From the NCBI GenBank assembly GCA_035222895.1, contig JAVYIG010006368.1:55108-119107 (forward strand): a stretch of 64,000 bases of DNA, given 5' to 3'. The stretch comes from Strongylocentrotus droebachiensis. Taxonomy: Eukaryota > Echinodermata > Echinoidea > Camarodonta > Strongylocentrotidae. Shown one piece after another: positions 35,886-48,955 of this stretch. The stretch's first letter is position 1; every line of letters starts with the position of its first letter. The position numbers and the translations under genes are program-made. The notes under the pieces are model-generated. The model ran no database searches. It was given only the letters and a program-made list of their open reading frames with translations, and was not told where the DNA came from.

Positions 35886-36765
35886 CAGTGCGTCCCAGAA
35901 AAAACGAAACCGAGAAGTATCGATGTTTTATCATAACTTAATCTCAACCATAATTAATGAATGATACATATTTGGAAAGCTTAGAGTTTCCTCTTTCAGT
36001 TGATGCTACTCACGTGATGCATATTTCACGCATGAGTGATTAAAAGCAATTTGAAGGAAGGAAACCAACAAGTAATTTGGCGGGCGGTATCTGAATTTCA
36101 AAGAAAAATTCATATTTCTAGAAAGTTCATTTTCTGCTCTTTCATATGATACCTCAATCAAGAAAAATGAGCGAGGAATAACAAAGTTCTGTTTGTTTAA
36201 AGTAGCCCTTACATTTTCATAATTTTAACAAACGAATTCGTTTTCACTGGGTGCCTGCCGTAGCAAAAAGCAGATTTGACAAAAGACTTAACTCCGTTTC
36301 GTTGACAATCAGCCATGCATGAAGACTCTCGTCTACGGCTGATTGTCAACGAAACGGATTTAAGTCTTTTGTTAATTTCGTTTATTGATACGGCAGGCAG
36401 CCAGTGAAAACGAATTCGTTTAATAAAATTATGGAAATGCAAGCACTACTTTAAACAAACAGAACTTTGTCATTCCTCGCTCATTTTTCCTGATTGAGGT
36501 GTCATATGAAAGGGCAGAAACTCAACTTTTTAGAAATGTGAATTTTTCTTCGAAATTCAGATACCGCCCGCCAAATGTCTTTTTGGTTTCCTTCCTTCAA
36601 ATTGCTTTTAATCACTCATGCGTGAAATATGCATTATCCAAGTAGCATCACATGAAAGAGGAGACTCTAAGCTTTCCAAATATGTATCATTCATTAATTA
36701 TAGTTGTGTTTAAGGTATGATAGAACATCGATACTTCTCGGTTTCGTTTTTTCTGGGACGCACTG
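35886..36765. mobile_element. Giant foldback element, Tc1/mariner type (880 bp)
   Basis: Almost completely palindromic: arms of about 430 bp meet near 36325. Outer ends CAGTGCGTCCCAGAAAA (inverted at the right) are flanked on both sides by TA, the Tc1/mariner target duplication. Small differences between the arms show some age. No transposase. Confidence 0.9.
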
Positions 36766-36767
36766 TA

Positions 36768-37439
36768 TAAAATAAAGAGGGTCTGAAATACTCCAACCAT
36801 AAAATGATGTATGTCAATGCTTCGATAACTCATATTGCACCACAGCAAAATTGGCGCCAACTCAAGCGTCGGGAAAGATTAAAAATGGGGAAGAAAGAAC
36901 GTTGGGAAGATGGCCAGGTTTGGTTCTCCCTAGAAAAATCATCGGAGCTCATACCGATAAGTTGTCTGATATCTGATAAAAGATGACATCTGGTAAATCC
37001 ACTTCAAATCTAATTACTAGTCCTGTCATCCTGACTGACCATACATCATCCACAAGAATTCGGACCATGAGAACGATTTGGCCGAACTCACCAGAACGAT
37101 TTACATTTCCTTTATGTATTGTTGGCCGGATGGAATATAATAATCAACGATTAATAGTATAAAAGAGTAATAAAGTGTATACAAAGATTAGCAAGCGTAT
37201 TACGTTGTGGCTATGATTAAACGTTATAGGATAAATAGAATGAAGTAGGATTCGAGAGAGTATTGGTATAGGTGAAGTAGGAGAGCAATAAGTTCCTGGT
37301 AACAATAGTAAACTACATCAGGATATGCTTTACCATTTAATGATAAACCAAGTAAATGGGGTAATAGTATAACATGTACCATTGTAGTGTAAATCGGAGT
37401 GGCAATACGGTAATTACGATGTTCATGTATAGGGCATTT
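36768..37439. other. Gene-free interval
   Basis: Nothing recognised besides AT-rich sequence grading into the triplet repeat. Confidence 0.4.
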
Positions 37440-37570
37440 AAATACAATGATGATAGATAGTATATGTAGTGGTATTGGTAGTAGTAGAATTAGTCATAGG
37501 AGTAGATGTAGAATGGTAATATAACTACGTACATGAGCAGGAAAAGCACTAGTAGCAGCAGAAGCAATTG

Positions 37571-37607
<37 letters not shown>

Positions 37608-38382
37608 CAACTGCAATACAAGTGGTAGTAGAAATAGCAACAGCAGTAATATTTGTTAACACCATACCAGAGCAGCGGTACTTACCGAAGTATCAGTAGT
37701 AGTATCAGTAGTAGTAGTTGTATTGGTTGGTAGTAGCAACAGTAGAAGTAGTTAGCTGATACTGATGATTAGTGGAAGTATTTATATCAAAAGTAAAGAA
37801 GGGAGCCGTAGAGATAGACGGAGGCTAGTAGGAGCATTAGCCGTAATAAAAGTATAAGTAAAGTAACAAGAGTGATACTAGTAGTAGTATTAACAGTAAT
37901 ACTAATATCAGTAGTGGAAGTAATAGTAACTGTATTAGTAACAGTTATAGTAAAATTAATATTAGCAAGTATAGTAGTAATAATGGTATGGCCGCAACAG
38001 CAGCATTTATTGTAGTTGTGGTGGTGATGCCGATGGTGGTGGTAGTAGAAGTAGAAACAGGGGGAGCAGTAGACACAGTTTTAGTCGACGCTGTCGTCAT
38101 CTTATATGTAGTAGTATCAGCAGTAAGAACATTGCATAACAAAAAATAGTAACAGTGGTAATCAAAATACACTCTAGCGGCATTATTTTCAAAAATACTC
38201 CACTAAAACTAGCATTTAGAAGCCACAAAAGTGTTTAAAATTTGTGACGTAATAACAAGTATCTGTGGTAATACAGTAGTAGCTGAATGAGTGGAAGTCA
38301 TGACAGTAATGATAGTAGCAGTAAATGTAGACGTCATCATTGTCGTCGTCGTCGCCGCCCTTGTAGTAGTAGAAGAAGAAGA

Positions 38383-38421
<39 letters not shown>

Positions 38422-39130
38422 GGTATTAGTAGTGGTAGTAGTAGCAGTAGTAACATTAGTAGTAGTTTCAGTTATAGTTTTTTTTTAAAGCAATAGTAGT
38501 AGAAGCAGCAGCAGTATAATTCGTGGAGGAAGTGGTCGTAACGCTGGTCGAAGAAGTAGTAGCAGTAGTAGTAATAATAGAAGTAGCGGGATAAGGAGTA
38601 GTATTATTATTAGTAATAGTTGTAGTAGTAGTAGTAGTAATAGTACTAGTACTACTACTATTACTACTACCACTAGAAGTAGTGATAGTAGTAGTAGTAA
38701 TTGTAGTAGTAGTACTAATATTACTACTACCACTATTATTATTACTACTGCTCCCTCTAGTATTGTTATCATGAATAATTGTATTATTATTATTATCATT
38801 ATTATTATCATTAGTAGTAATAGTAGTAGGTGATGTTGTAGGAACAGAAGCAGTAATATTAGTTGTAGTTACAGTAAGAGAAGCAATAATAGTAGTAATC
38901 GCAGCAGCAGCAATAGTGGTGGGGGTATTGGTATTAATTGTAGAAGTCGTAGTAGTAGTGATTGGTGTTTTACAAAAAGCAGCAGCAATAGTAGTGAACG
39001 TAGTGGTAGTTGTGGTGGTGGTGGTGTTGTGGTGTTAGTAGTAGTTTTAGTAGTAGCAGTTGTAGTAGTAAAATTAGCAGTAGTCGTACATAAAGTGGTG
39101 GTAGAATAAAAATTAGGAGTGATGATTATC
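37440..39130. repeat. 1.7-kb TAG/AGT triplet repeat domain
   Basis: Imperfect TAG triplets (with AAT and GCA variants) extend nearly throughout, with pure blocks at about 37572-37608, 38380-38420 and 38555-38720. Part of the middle (about 38640-38760) switches to the complementary ACT phase, creating local inverted repeats. Ser-, Val- and Leu-rich ORFs are the repeat itself. Confidence 0.9.
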
Positions 39131-39309
39131 ATCGTATAAAAGGAATATGTTTCTATTTACACATTTACCCGTTGCAGAATTAATCAAACGGTTCCTTAAT
39201 TTGCTTACATGGGGAATGTTTCTTAATTTATTTACACAACGATATTATTGAACCAAGCATTCTTACTTCTTGTCTAAATCCCCTCTTCAAATTGTTTATC
39301 CGTGAGAAT

Positions 39310-39480
39310 ATATTAATAATAATAATAATATTTAATTTGTATATCGCGCTTAATACAAATGTCTCTAAGCGCTTTACAAATATACTATTACCCCGGTCAT
39401 TGGATTCAGTGCTTGCCCGCACACACTGTGTGCACAATCTCCACTCCCTGGGGAGCATTCCATTAACCAAAATGAGGGCA
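39310..39480. mobile_element. 'tatcgcgc...gcgctttaca' interspersed element, second copy
   Basis: Preceded by an AAT tract; ttgtatatcgcgcttaa...taagcgctttacaaatatactattaccccggtca, then a diverged tail. Same type as 24362-24470. Confidence 0.55.
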
Positions 39481-40469
39481 AAATACTTTATACTTCGAGG
39501 CACGTACATTCAACGCTAAAGATATTTACACTAGAGACGAAATTCTGAAGACAGAAGACCCTCAATGTATTTATTCAACCAATTGGTCGGACGTGACTAT
39601 ATATTTTCAATAGTCGTGATTACAAAATAGGAATAACCATTTGAAATACTATACAATCTTATCGCCAGCTGACCAGTCATAATCTATCCTCTCTCAGTAA
39701 GTCAGTAAGATTTCATGCTAAAGTTTATCATTCACACAATCATTAGTTGAATTTTAACTCTCGAATTGAAAGGTTCACACTGGACAGGGTTTCCTGTTTT
39801 ATATTTCTATCATTCACATTCAGATTCAAATAGAGAAAATCGTTTTCCATTGGTGTTATATGCAATAGAAATATATATAAAACATGGTGTTTTGCGAGGG
39901 AGAAGAAGGGCGTTAACACTTTGACATATTATGTTATTGAGTAAACACCTTTCCGGCTTTCAGCAGGCTATAATGGTAAAACATTCTAGTCACATTATGG
40001 ATGCGTATGTACTCTGTACGTCAATATCCCGAAGACACTATAAAGGTTCTGAGGTTCGAATCCTGGGTCTTATAGCTGGGCATACCAGAGGGTCGACCAC
40101 AGGACCACCTCACATCTGCCATTTTCCTGCTCTAAATTATCTTGTATTGCGACGTAAGATCAGCCCATAATCATATTGCTGCATTATACGTGTTTATACC
40201 AGTAATGCTATTAAGGATTTAAAAGATTCAATGACCTTTTAAAATCAATACGTAAAATTTTCTTCCGCTTTTCTAGCCAAAATGAATATGATTAAGGATG
40301 TAATTGACGTGTTGTTTGTTACGAATTTAATGACGATTTAACGTATATTATTATAACAGCATGATAAAAAATACAAGATAATCGTAATTATGTTTACAGA
40401 CATTTTGCCGGCAAAAACAAAAAGGGCTTTTTACTTTTTTATTCGCATAATCGTATTGAGCAAAACAAC
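39481..40469. other. Gene-free interval
   Basis: Nothing supported. A GGTTCGAATCC phrase at 40053 looks like a tRNA B box, but no A box or body could be matched. Confidence 0.35.
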
Positions 40470-40474
40470 GGTCA

Positions 40475-40572
40475 GATGATTTATCAAAAGCAGTAGAGCA
40501 ATTAAGCTCCAAGTACTATATTTTGGAGCTTAATTGGAGCTTAATTGCTCTACTGCTTTTGATAAATCATGC
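40475..40572. repeat. Hairpin with ~37-bp arms
   Basis: gatttatcaaaagcagtag...caattaagctcca (left) is repeated in inverse at 40531-40570, with an extra 13-bp partial copy of ggagcttaatt in the loop. Confidence 0.85.
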
Positions 40573-43500
40573 AAAGAGACAGTCTTTTTGGCGATTCGTT
40601 TAAACATTGACAAAAGTCGGGAAAGCGGTAATCGCGTTGTGAGCTTAAGCAACGGAATTTCGGTAAGCCCGACAATGACTTTTGTTGTCCTACTTTTGCA
40701 TGGTTTGTATTATTTGTGCTTTGTTACCACTGGCTGATGTATTATTATAGTGCCATGTGATTACGCAGCTATGAAGCAAGGAACATTTGACAAAACTGAA
40801 CATTTCTTTCTTATCAACAGCTAAAACATCAACATCATGTGTCGGTGATGAAATTGTTTAGAAGCTTTGAAGTATTTTGTGTATTCACTTGCTTATCAAG
40901 ACTAATGAGTTCCTAAAAGACCATGCTCTGCTTTTTGCCTGATATACTCAAGAATTAAGACTAAATCGACATTTTATTATTTATTTAGCAGAATTATACC
41001 CGAGTGAAATTGCCCCGAGGTTTGCAAACGAGTCATTCCTAACCTCAAAATTGATTTGAAATGATTCCGACTCTGTCCATGTCAGCCTTATATCTCAATT
41101 TTCCGAATCAAATAGTTTCTCGGCGCTCCGTTTTCACTCCGGGGGTTTTCCCAAATAACCTTTCCACTCAAAGGTGAATCAAGAACTGCTTCTCTCCATG
41201 GCCTAAAGGGAAGATTGAGTATAAGTAAGGATGAAGTAAAAAAAATAAAAATATTATTTCCGTTGAGAAGTCATTCACCATACGTACGTCCGGATGAGAT
41301 CATGTTTTACCGGAAGGTTAGGAATGTTTTCAGTACGTGTTAAATTCACACGGATTGAGACATTCTGTTCTTTGGGAGATGGTTCTAAAACCTCACAATA
41401 CACATTTATTCCTCCTTCCTGTTTATTACTAAACCTTCCAGATTAGCTGCTGGCCAGTTCATTTAAGAATGAAATTCTAGACCGCTAGTACTCAGCTAAC
41501 CTTTACAATCTGCACCAAGCCTGAATAACTTTAATGGCTCGATACGAAATATCATCCCTAAAAAGGGCATAGCCTCTCTATACTAGACATTTCCTTCAAT
41601 TATATCTCAACTTTCAAAACCTGCTCCGTCATTTTGTTGTTATGGCTTTTTGATAAAAGTACATCGGGCTAAAACGGATGCTCACAAATCATTGATCTCG
41701 TAATGGCGTTTTAAAAGTAGCACTTGACCGCAATAACTGTATTCCATCAATAACTTAACACGGCTTTGAAATCAGTGTTAAGTGTTGATTTGGTTTTAGC
41801 CGCGGGGTATGGAATGACTTAACACTGCTTTACCGTTTTAAAACACATACATATTTCATAGCAAATAACAGATTCATCATGAAATCCGTTAGACACTCTA
41901 GCGTATTTCAAGGAGGGTAACAGGGAAAATGAGGGGATCAAGAGGGGGCCGGGGGGGGGGGGGGGGTCTGCTTCTTCTGACGAGAAAAAAATAAATGCAG
42001 AAAATGTTATCGCCTAATAGTTAGCAGTTAAGGAATCTCCTTTTAGTATTTAAAAACAAAACGCACGAAATATGATAATTTGTTCAAATAACTCATTTTG
42101 GGATGACGGCCTCACACGTTACGCTTCACAAAGCCCTCGAAAAAGTGAGTTCCTGACGGAAAAAGTATATGGACAGCGGTTGATTAGAGGGTTGTCGCGT
42201 AGAAGTATGAAATATATTTTTGATATTTGTAATATTCTAATCAGAGGACGTCCTTCGTGCTTCATGCTTTTACTCGTCCGTTACTAATTGGTTTTACATC
42301 GTTCTCGGGGATAATAAAGACCAATAGCTACAACTTTTAATAAGATGCCAGTTGATGGGTATTTTGTTCAATATCCCACTGATATCAAATTTAATACATG
42401 TATAATATCCAATGAATATTTCTAGCCGATAGCCCTGCCTGGGCTGGGGTCAGGGTCATACCAAATATTACAGAAAACTGTTATTTCATCATACATTTGT
42501 CCATATTGTCCATTATAATGGGTAACATATGGGACATCTAAAAAGATATAATTGCATTCTTCCCCATCCCCGAATAAAAATAAAATAAAACATTCTCTTT
42601 TCTGATATCATAGACATGTGGTCTTCACAGAGCGTGGTTCAGGAAAATGAGAGAGGATGGGAGGGGTGCAAAAGTTCTTCCCAAACAAAGTTGAATGCCA
42701 ATATATAGCAGCACCATGCATAACTCATCGGAAACACCTTTTTTTCGTCAAAATAACATTACCGCATATTTCTGCTTGTAATATTCAAAATCGATCTGTT
42801 ATCATTTTCTGAAAATTTAGTTTAAAAAAAAAAAAAATCGACTTTTCACTTTTGTCAAAAATTGCGTTTCGTTACCATTGGCCGTGTACTGCAGACAGGG
42901 GGGCGCATACATTACAAAGCACAACATATTGTGGCAAGCGGCAACATCGTCTTCTGATCTATGAAATTAAGACATTTTAGCAATAACACTACCTCAAAAG
43001 GTATGACGTTTGATAATGAATAATCTTTTCCCTATTGCTACAAAAGGTAGGAGTGCATAAACCCTCTGTCCTGGCGACAGTAGAACTTTGAAAGTAGACT
43101 GACCGAATAAATACCACCTTAATTTATTTTTCGTACATCATTAAAAGTGTACACAGTACACTTAAAAAAAATGCGAAAAACAACACCAGTTATGCTGATG
43201 TTTGTTAATTACAGTACTCGAAAAAAATATATAAAAAGCGAAACATTTCTCCCAAATATGAACATGACACAAAATTGTTATAAATCACAATGCGTGCGTA
43301 TACATAATGATAACAAATACATCGATTTTATGTTCCAGATTTTTATGTTGTGTTACAATGCGCAAGATGATTATCCTTAGAAAGGTTAACTTCGCACATT
43401 TCTTGTGAACTCTGTCTGTAATTCGTTGAATATCGACCATTCGAGTTTGTAATTGTTGTGCCCAATCGATCAAATATAGCGTGTGTATTTAATGTACCGT

Positions 43501-43600
43501 TTTTCTATGACGTAGGTGACAATTTCCCAAAATGGTACCGGTACTTATAGAGATTTAATATTGTAAATTATCATTTGAAAATTATAATAAGCATAGCAAC
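40573..43600. other. Gene-free interval
   Basis: AT-rich, with a G run near 41950-41966 and no supported gene, element or RNA. Confidence 0.4.
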
Positions 43601-44280
43601 ATATTTTACGACCGAAATTCTGACTGCCATTTGATGAAGAACTACGTGGACCACGTATCTGGTGAAGCAGTTTAACGTGAGTTTTTAATACAATTACGCT
43701 GACTTTCGTTGAAAGTTGTTGACTGCCAATCGTCGAAGCACTGATTAATGAAAGACGGTCCAAATGGTCTTTGAAAAACCAGCTGAGTGGAATATAAATT
43801 GATGTAGTTGACCATGTAGTGTTCGGTTTTTAAACCATTTTTTAGTGCCAATTTGAAAAAGCACAGATTTATATAGTGGTCCGCGTCTGTCCGCGTAGTG
43901 TTGGGTTTAATTTTGGCCGCCAATTTAACAAGTGTACTGGTCTAAATAGTGGTCTGCATGATGTTTAGTTTTATTTTGTGTATTTTACTGGCAATTTGAT
44001 GCAGTGTTCGCCTTACAAAAATCAAATAAGCCAGTGTTCGGCTTGAGTTTTGGACTGTTAATTTGAAGAAGCACTTAATCCTGTAGTGGTCCGTGTGGCG
44101 TACAGTTTCAGGTGTTGACTGTCAATTTGAAGAAGAACTGATTTCTGTAGTGGTCTGCGTATTACGTTCGCACTGATCTCTACCAAAATCAGTCAGTGTT
44201 CGTCATGAGGTTTGATTGCCAATTTGCTGAAGCACTGTTTTATGTAGTGGTCCGTGTGGTGTTGAGGCTGGACTGTAGGC
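43600..44280. repeat. Degenerate minisatellite of ~60-120-bp units
   Basis: At least seven diverged copies of the core TGCCAATTTGAAGAAGCACTG, usually followed by TGTAGTGGTCCGTGTGGTG, occur near 43626, 43725, 43849, 43919, 44070, 44128 and 44219. Spacing is irregular. An old tandem array; no coding continuity. Confidence 0.75.
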
Positions 44281-44444
44281 TCAAGCGTCCTTGGTACCGC
44301 CCCTTCGGTTTAATACTCTCCTTCCACGGACCACAGCGACGGAACACACGCCTCACATCAGCCTAATAGAAAACAAAATAAAACAAGAGAAATATTCAAA
44401 TGTTATTAAAGTACAACACCTGTTTTATCATAACGACGACAACA

Positions 44445-44610
44445 ATGGAGAGGTATCGCGGTCTAGAGCATTCGTTACCGGACTTTGGATCACATGGTTC
44501 GCGGTTCGAGTCCCGCTTGTGGCACTAATGTCCTTTGGCAAGATATTAATCTACATTAACCACTCTCTACTCATTAGCATCACCTAGTGTGGCAAGTGCA
44601 GCTTAATTTC
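44445..44610 (+). mobile_element. tRNA-derived SINE (second type)
   Basis: tRNA-like head: cgcggtctagagcattcg (A box) and GCGGTTCGAGTCCCGC (B box with its stem, about 44503-44518), followed by a SINE body cctttggcaagatattaatc. Not a functional tRNA: the cloverleaf stems do not close. Confidence 0.65.
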
Positions 44611-44613
44611 TTG

Positions 44614-44705
44614 CCAGAGGACGGTAGTGCCGCGTCAGGGATTCGAACCCATACCTTGTGGTTTTCAGTGTGGAGACTTATCCACTAGAGACCAACGTGT
44701 AATTT
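44614..44705 (-). mobile_element. tRNA-like SINE head, convergent with its neighbour
   Basis: Minus strand reads gttggtctctagtggataag (A box), ...gggttcgaatccctg (B box), then gcggcactaccg. It faces the preceding SINE with no gap, so the two form one head-to-head unit. Confidence 0.6.
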
Positions 44706-46350
44706 GATTTATCGGGTAAACATTTAAGTTATGGGTAATATTATATCGATTACTCCACCGAGTTCTTCTTATCTTCCTCTCTTTCCATCCTTATTTCGAC
44801 TGCCCCTTTTATTTGCCCGTTAGTTGTCCTCTTCAAATCTAGATAGAGTTGTTTGGTTTATGTAATGTCTATTTTGTGTATTAATGTATTTTTTCAGGTC
44901 AATTTTTTATGTATTTGGATTTGTTTTTGATCTTCTGTAATTTCAATTTGTTTTGCGCCTCGTAGCTTCTTCATTATTTATAATACATTTTTTTTTCTTT
45001 CTATAAAACAGGTCAATTAGGCCTACAATCAATTACGATTACAGTCGTAAAAAGTCAATCGTTGCTGTTTCAATTTCCATTCACTGCATGGTCGATGCTA
45101 TCACTCATAAACCATATTCGCTAGCCCTGAGCAGACTGCTTAAAAAAAGAGCATGAGCATGAAATGAATGCATAATTACCATCTAAAAGCTCTTTGCGTG
45201 AAGTGTTTGTCAGTTGGGACAGACAACACGCAATATTTATTTTAAAAATTCGAGTGAATTTAATGGCAACTCGAAAATATATTGTAAGATCGAAATACGC
45301 GATCCAGATTAGTTAAAGAATCAAGTTGCGTTTAAGATGTGAGATTGTTGGAGTTTTTCCATTATTATGCAAGAGGGCCTCGGAGCCGAAGTAGAATAGA
45401 TTTTTTTTCGGTGTGAGTGGGGTGTTACGTGGGGCAGTTTCAGTGACTGGGGCGGACTTTGGCGCGCCATTTTAGAGTGTTACATAGTACAAAATGCATG
45501 TGATCGCAAAATGAGCGGTGAAAACGGGATTGCAAAAATTGGCGTCTGGCTGGGTTGATTGCCTGCATGGGCTTGAGCAACGATGGTAATTATACAATCG
45601 AAATGGACATAAACTATGTGCAAATAATGTGAATGCCAAGTCTCCCGCTGCTTTTCGTGATCACCGTCGAACGCGATATATAAGGAGCTTTGAATCTCAT
45701 GCAATACAACGTTTAGTAATGTTGTCACACTTGGATGTGGCCCACAACAATTTGTAATCGTGTAAGCACGTGTGTTACGTACGTATTTTCGTGATTAATG
45801 CATCATCCTCTCTTTTCAACTTCATGTAGAAAATGAAATGACATTCTACAATCACGGACCTCAAGATTGCAATGTTTCCAAGCAATTATTATGGATTTCT
45901 TGACAGACATTAAAATATGTGGTGCCTTGCCATATTTTCCCTTGAAATACTAGATTTATAAATGAAACCAGAAAGTTTTTCTTTCAACTTTCCTTTTCCT
46001 TCTATAAATCTATTTGAGGTATTTTGTGTCCGCCCGATTGCATTAAGCTTTTAGAATTGTACTTATTACAGGACGTTGACAAATATCTTGTTAAAAACTC
46101 ACATCGCGGTGTCGAACGCATTCTAATAGGACATTTAATTGAGAAACGGTATATCTGTGAGCCCAGTATGCCGAAACACAACACAGAATATTGATCCTAT
46201 TCCATTCTAAATGCTAAATTTTAAACTAATTTTAAACTATCTTCCCTCAAATTACACAGAAAATCCAAGATACCGTTGACAGCAAAGATAGATTAAAAGA
46301 TTCAATGAATGACAAAGATAGGAAATCTAACACTTTGTGCTTGAGGGGTA
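44706..46350. other. Gene-free interval
   Basis: No supported gene or element. Confidence 0.4.
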
Positions 46351-47535
46351 TTTTGTCTTTTAGTTTTACTTTTATGGTAAACTTTTTTGTTTTGACCAAG
46401 ATTGTGGCTAGATATCTTCTTGTTGATTGTGGTTCATGGATGATATGTCTCCTGCTGGCAGCCCAGCCAAACAAAAGAGCGCGTCACAACAAACATTTCT
46501 ATAACTTTATATATGAGATTGTTTACTTGAACATCACGAAAATGTCAATTTCTGTCAACTGAATGGTATTTCAAAGCTCAACGATGACGACGACGACAAG
46601 AACTAGCACTTGTGTTTCATTTAAATAAATCAAGTATTTTGTTTTACACAATCTAAAGGCATTCGTTTTAACAATAATGTATAGTTCTGGTCTTGCAATT
46701 GATATGTAAAAGGCATCGCAGTATGATGTCTGGGTTTTCGAACCATCAAAATAACACTACATATTACACAACAAACATTTCTATAACTTTGTATATGAGA
46801 TTGTTTACTTGAACATCACGAAGATGTCAATTTCTGTCAATCGAATTATGATTCAAAGCTCAGCGACGACAAGAACAAGCACTTGCGTTTCATATACAGA
46901 TCAATCAAGTATTTTATGTTACACAATGTAGAGGCATTCGTTTTGGAAATAAAGTTGAGTTCCGGTCTTGCTATTGCAATGTAAAAGAAGCCGTGTCGAA
47001 ATGATGGAAATATTGATAATGTAGCATATAGGTATCGCAGTTTGATGGTTTACGAACCATCAAAATTCGAACATTTAATGTTAAACTGTTCGAGCTTACC
47101 TATCGAGTAATTTGGTAAAGGCCTACTACTTTCATTTTTCTTAATGAAACTTTAATTGATAAATAAATAATTCAGGAAATATCAGGACTTAATAAACATT
47201 TCCTAAATATTAATCTCCCTTCAACTTTTGTTCCCTATAATATTATTTCTGTTTCGATTTGGTTAATTAGCCACCCTACCCCCCCCCCCCCCTCCATCAC
47301 ATCTGGCCCCAATCGATTTCTATAAAATTCATCTTTACTTGGAGTTGACAGTTGACAGAAATTGACATTTTCGTGATGTTCAAGTAAACAATCTCTTGTA
47401 TAAAGTCTCTTTTGTTTGGCTGGGCTGCCTGCAGGAGATTATCATCCATAAACCACAATCGACAAGAAGATATCTAGCCACAATCCTGGTCAAAACAAAA
47501 AAGTTGACCATAAAAGTAAAACTAAAAGACAAAAT
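46351..47535. mobile_element. Composite inverted-repeat element with internal tandem
   Basis: Outer inverted arms: 46351-46560 and 47349-47535 (ttttgtcttttagttttac at the outside, gtcaatttctgtcaac at the inside). The left arm leads into a 282-bp direct duplication (46485-46766 and 46767-about 47060). Both arms can be translated as QSTRRYLATILVKTKK; the frame is short and unidentified. Looks like a rearranged non-autonomous transposon. Confidence 0.7.
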
Positions 47536-48122
47536 TACGCCACATGCGCACCTGCCATTAGGAATGTTTTTCCCCTACGAAATGGAGATCGAGACGGATA
47601 ACGAGCTCCGATCAATCTCTTCACTGCTTTTGACTCGAAGGTTATAGAGATCAAACCGTACTTTAAGAGTCTATACCTGATACCGTTTCCAATTTTGTTG
47701 CACAATTGGTTTTCAATCCAGCGCCATCCGCATAAAATCGGGTTTCGATTCTATACATAATTATCAAAAGACTATGATAGTCCTACACAAAATATGTATG
47801 CATTGCCATTGACTTTACGTCTCCAAAATTCAACATGTTGTAATTTGCGCACCTGACAAAAATGGCAGGATTCATATCGAAATCATCTTCGTGAAAAAAG
47901 AGTGATTAATTAAGCAAAAATTACCTTTATTCACACTTTCTAGTTATTCAGAAATCTAAAGTATCACCTTTAATTATAGAAATTCCGCGCCGCCCCCTTC
48001 AAATGTAATTTTTTTAAAATTAAATAATGAAAATCACGAGATCACTCCTCTCTTTTCATATTTTATATAGTTGCTACATGTCCCCGATTCGCCTGTGCCG
48101 TGCCACACCTCGTTGCGTCATA

Positions 48123-48186
48123 AGGCCCCCAAAAAAAAATTGTTTGGTTGTCCTCGATTGCTTTTCTGGAGTAGGGGCGGGCGGGC

Positions 48187-48224
<38 letters not shown>

Positions 48225-48955
48225 CATTTTGTATGTGTATTTTTTTGATTTTTTTTTTTTTTCCCCATTTTTTTTTTTTTTTAATAATTTTTTTCTCCAT
48301 TTTTTTAATAATTTTATTGGGATTGTCAAGCATTTAAACAAACACAGTCTATAAAACACTTTAATATGGTAAGAGACTAGTTTAATGTACAATGACAGAA
48401 AGTATTTTGGGCTTTGAAATACAGCACCTTTTAAATCTCCATTGTACTACTTATAGCTACTTGCGCCCTCTATGTAGCAAACAATGCCTAATCGGTGACC
48501 ATTGGTCCCCCATGATCCTCTTTATCTTATATTAACTGAGAGCTGATTTGATGAGATAACCACCTGTCCAGTGACATTGCAGGGTGGTTTAATCCCTCCT
48601 GTAAACTAGTACAGATGGGCTTTAAAATGAGTTTAAGAATGCTCAGAACCTGATTTGAATGAACAGCATTTTGACATAGAAAAATAAAAATGGCAAGTTT
48701 AATAAATACCTAATTGCGTACTGAAAAGACCAAACTGGCAACGGGACGCATTGTGATCCTTGCAAATGCATAAAATGGTATGTTTGGCATTTAAGATTGC
48801 TCCCCCAAAAAAAATTAAATAAAAAAAAAAAAAAAAAAAAAAAAAACTGAATAAAAAAAAAAAAAAATTATATTAAAAAAAAAAAAAAATACGAGCGGCC
48901 CGAAAATGACGAGCGGGCGGTCGAGGACAACCAAACAACTTTTTTTTTTTGGCCT
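48123..48955. mobile_element. Foldback element with poly-T/poly-A shoulders
   Basis: Left end AAGGCCCCCAAAAAAAAAT, then TGTTTGGTTGTCCTCGA and a 34-base T run. The right half ends in mirrored poly-A runs, TCGAGGACAACCAAACAA and a T run with GGCCT. The middle (about 48330-48800) is unique non-coding DNA. A MITE-like element of unassigned superfamily. Confidence 0.8.

Noticed and set aside
38287..39132. Ser-, Val-, Leu- and Thr-rich ORFs
   Set aside because: Triplet repeats lack stops in some frames; no unique protein sequence is present.
40020..40110. tRNA gene suggested by GGTTCGAATCC
   Set aside because: No matching A box, acceptor stem or anticodon arm could be drawn; at most an eroded SINE.
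46247..47647. Mirror-image ORFs containing QSTRRYLATILVKTKK as a gene pair
   Set aside because: They are the two arms of one inverted-repeat element; no start, domain or family is evident.
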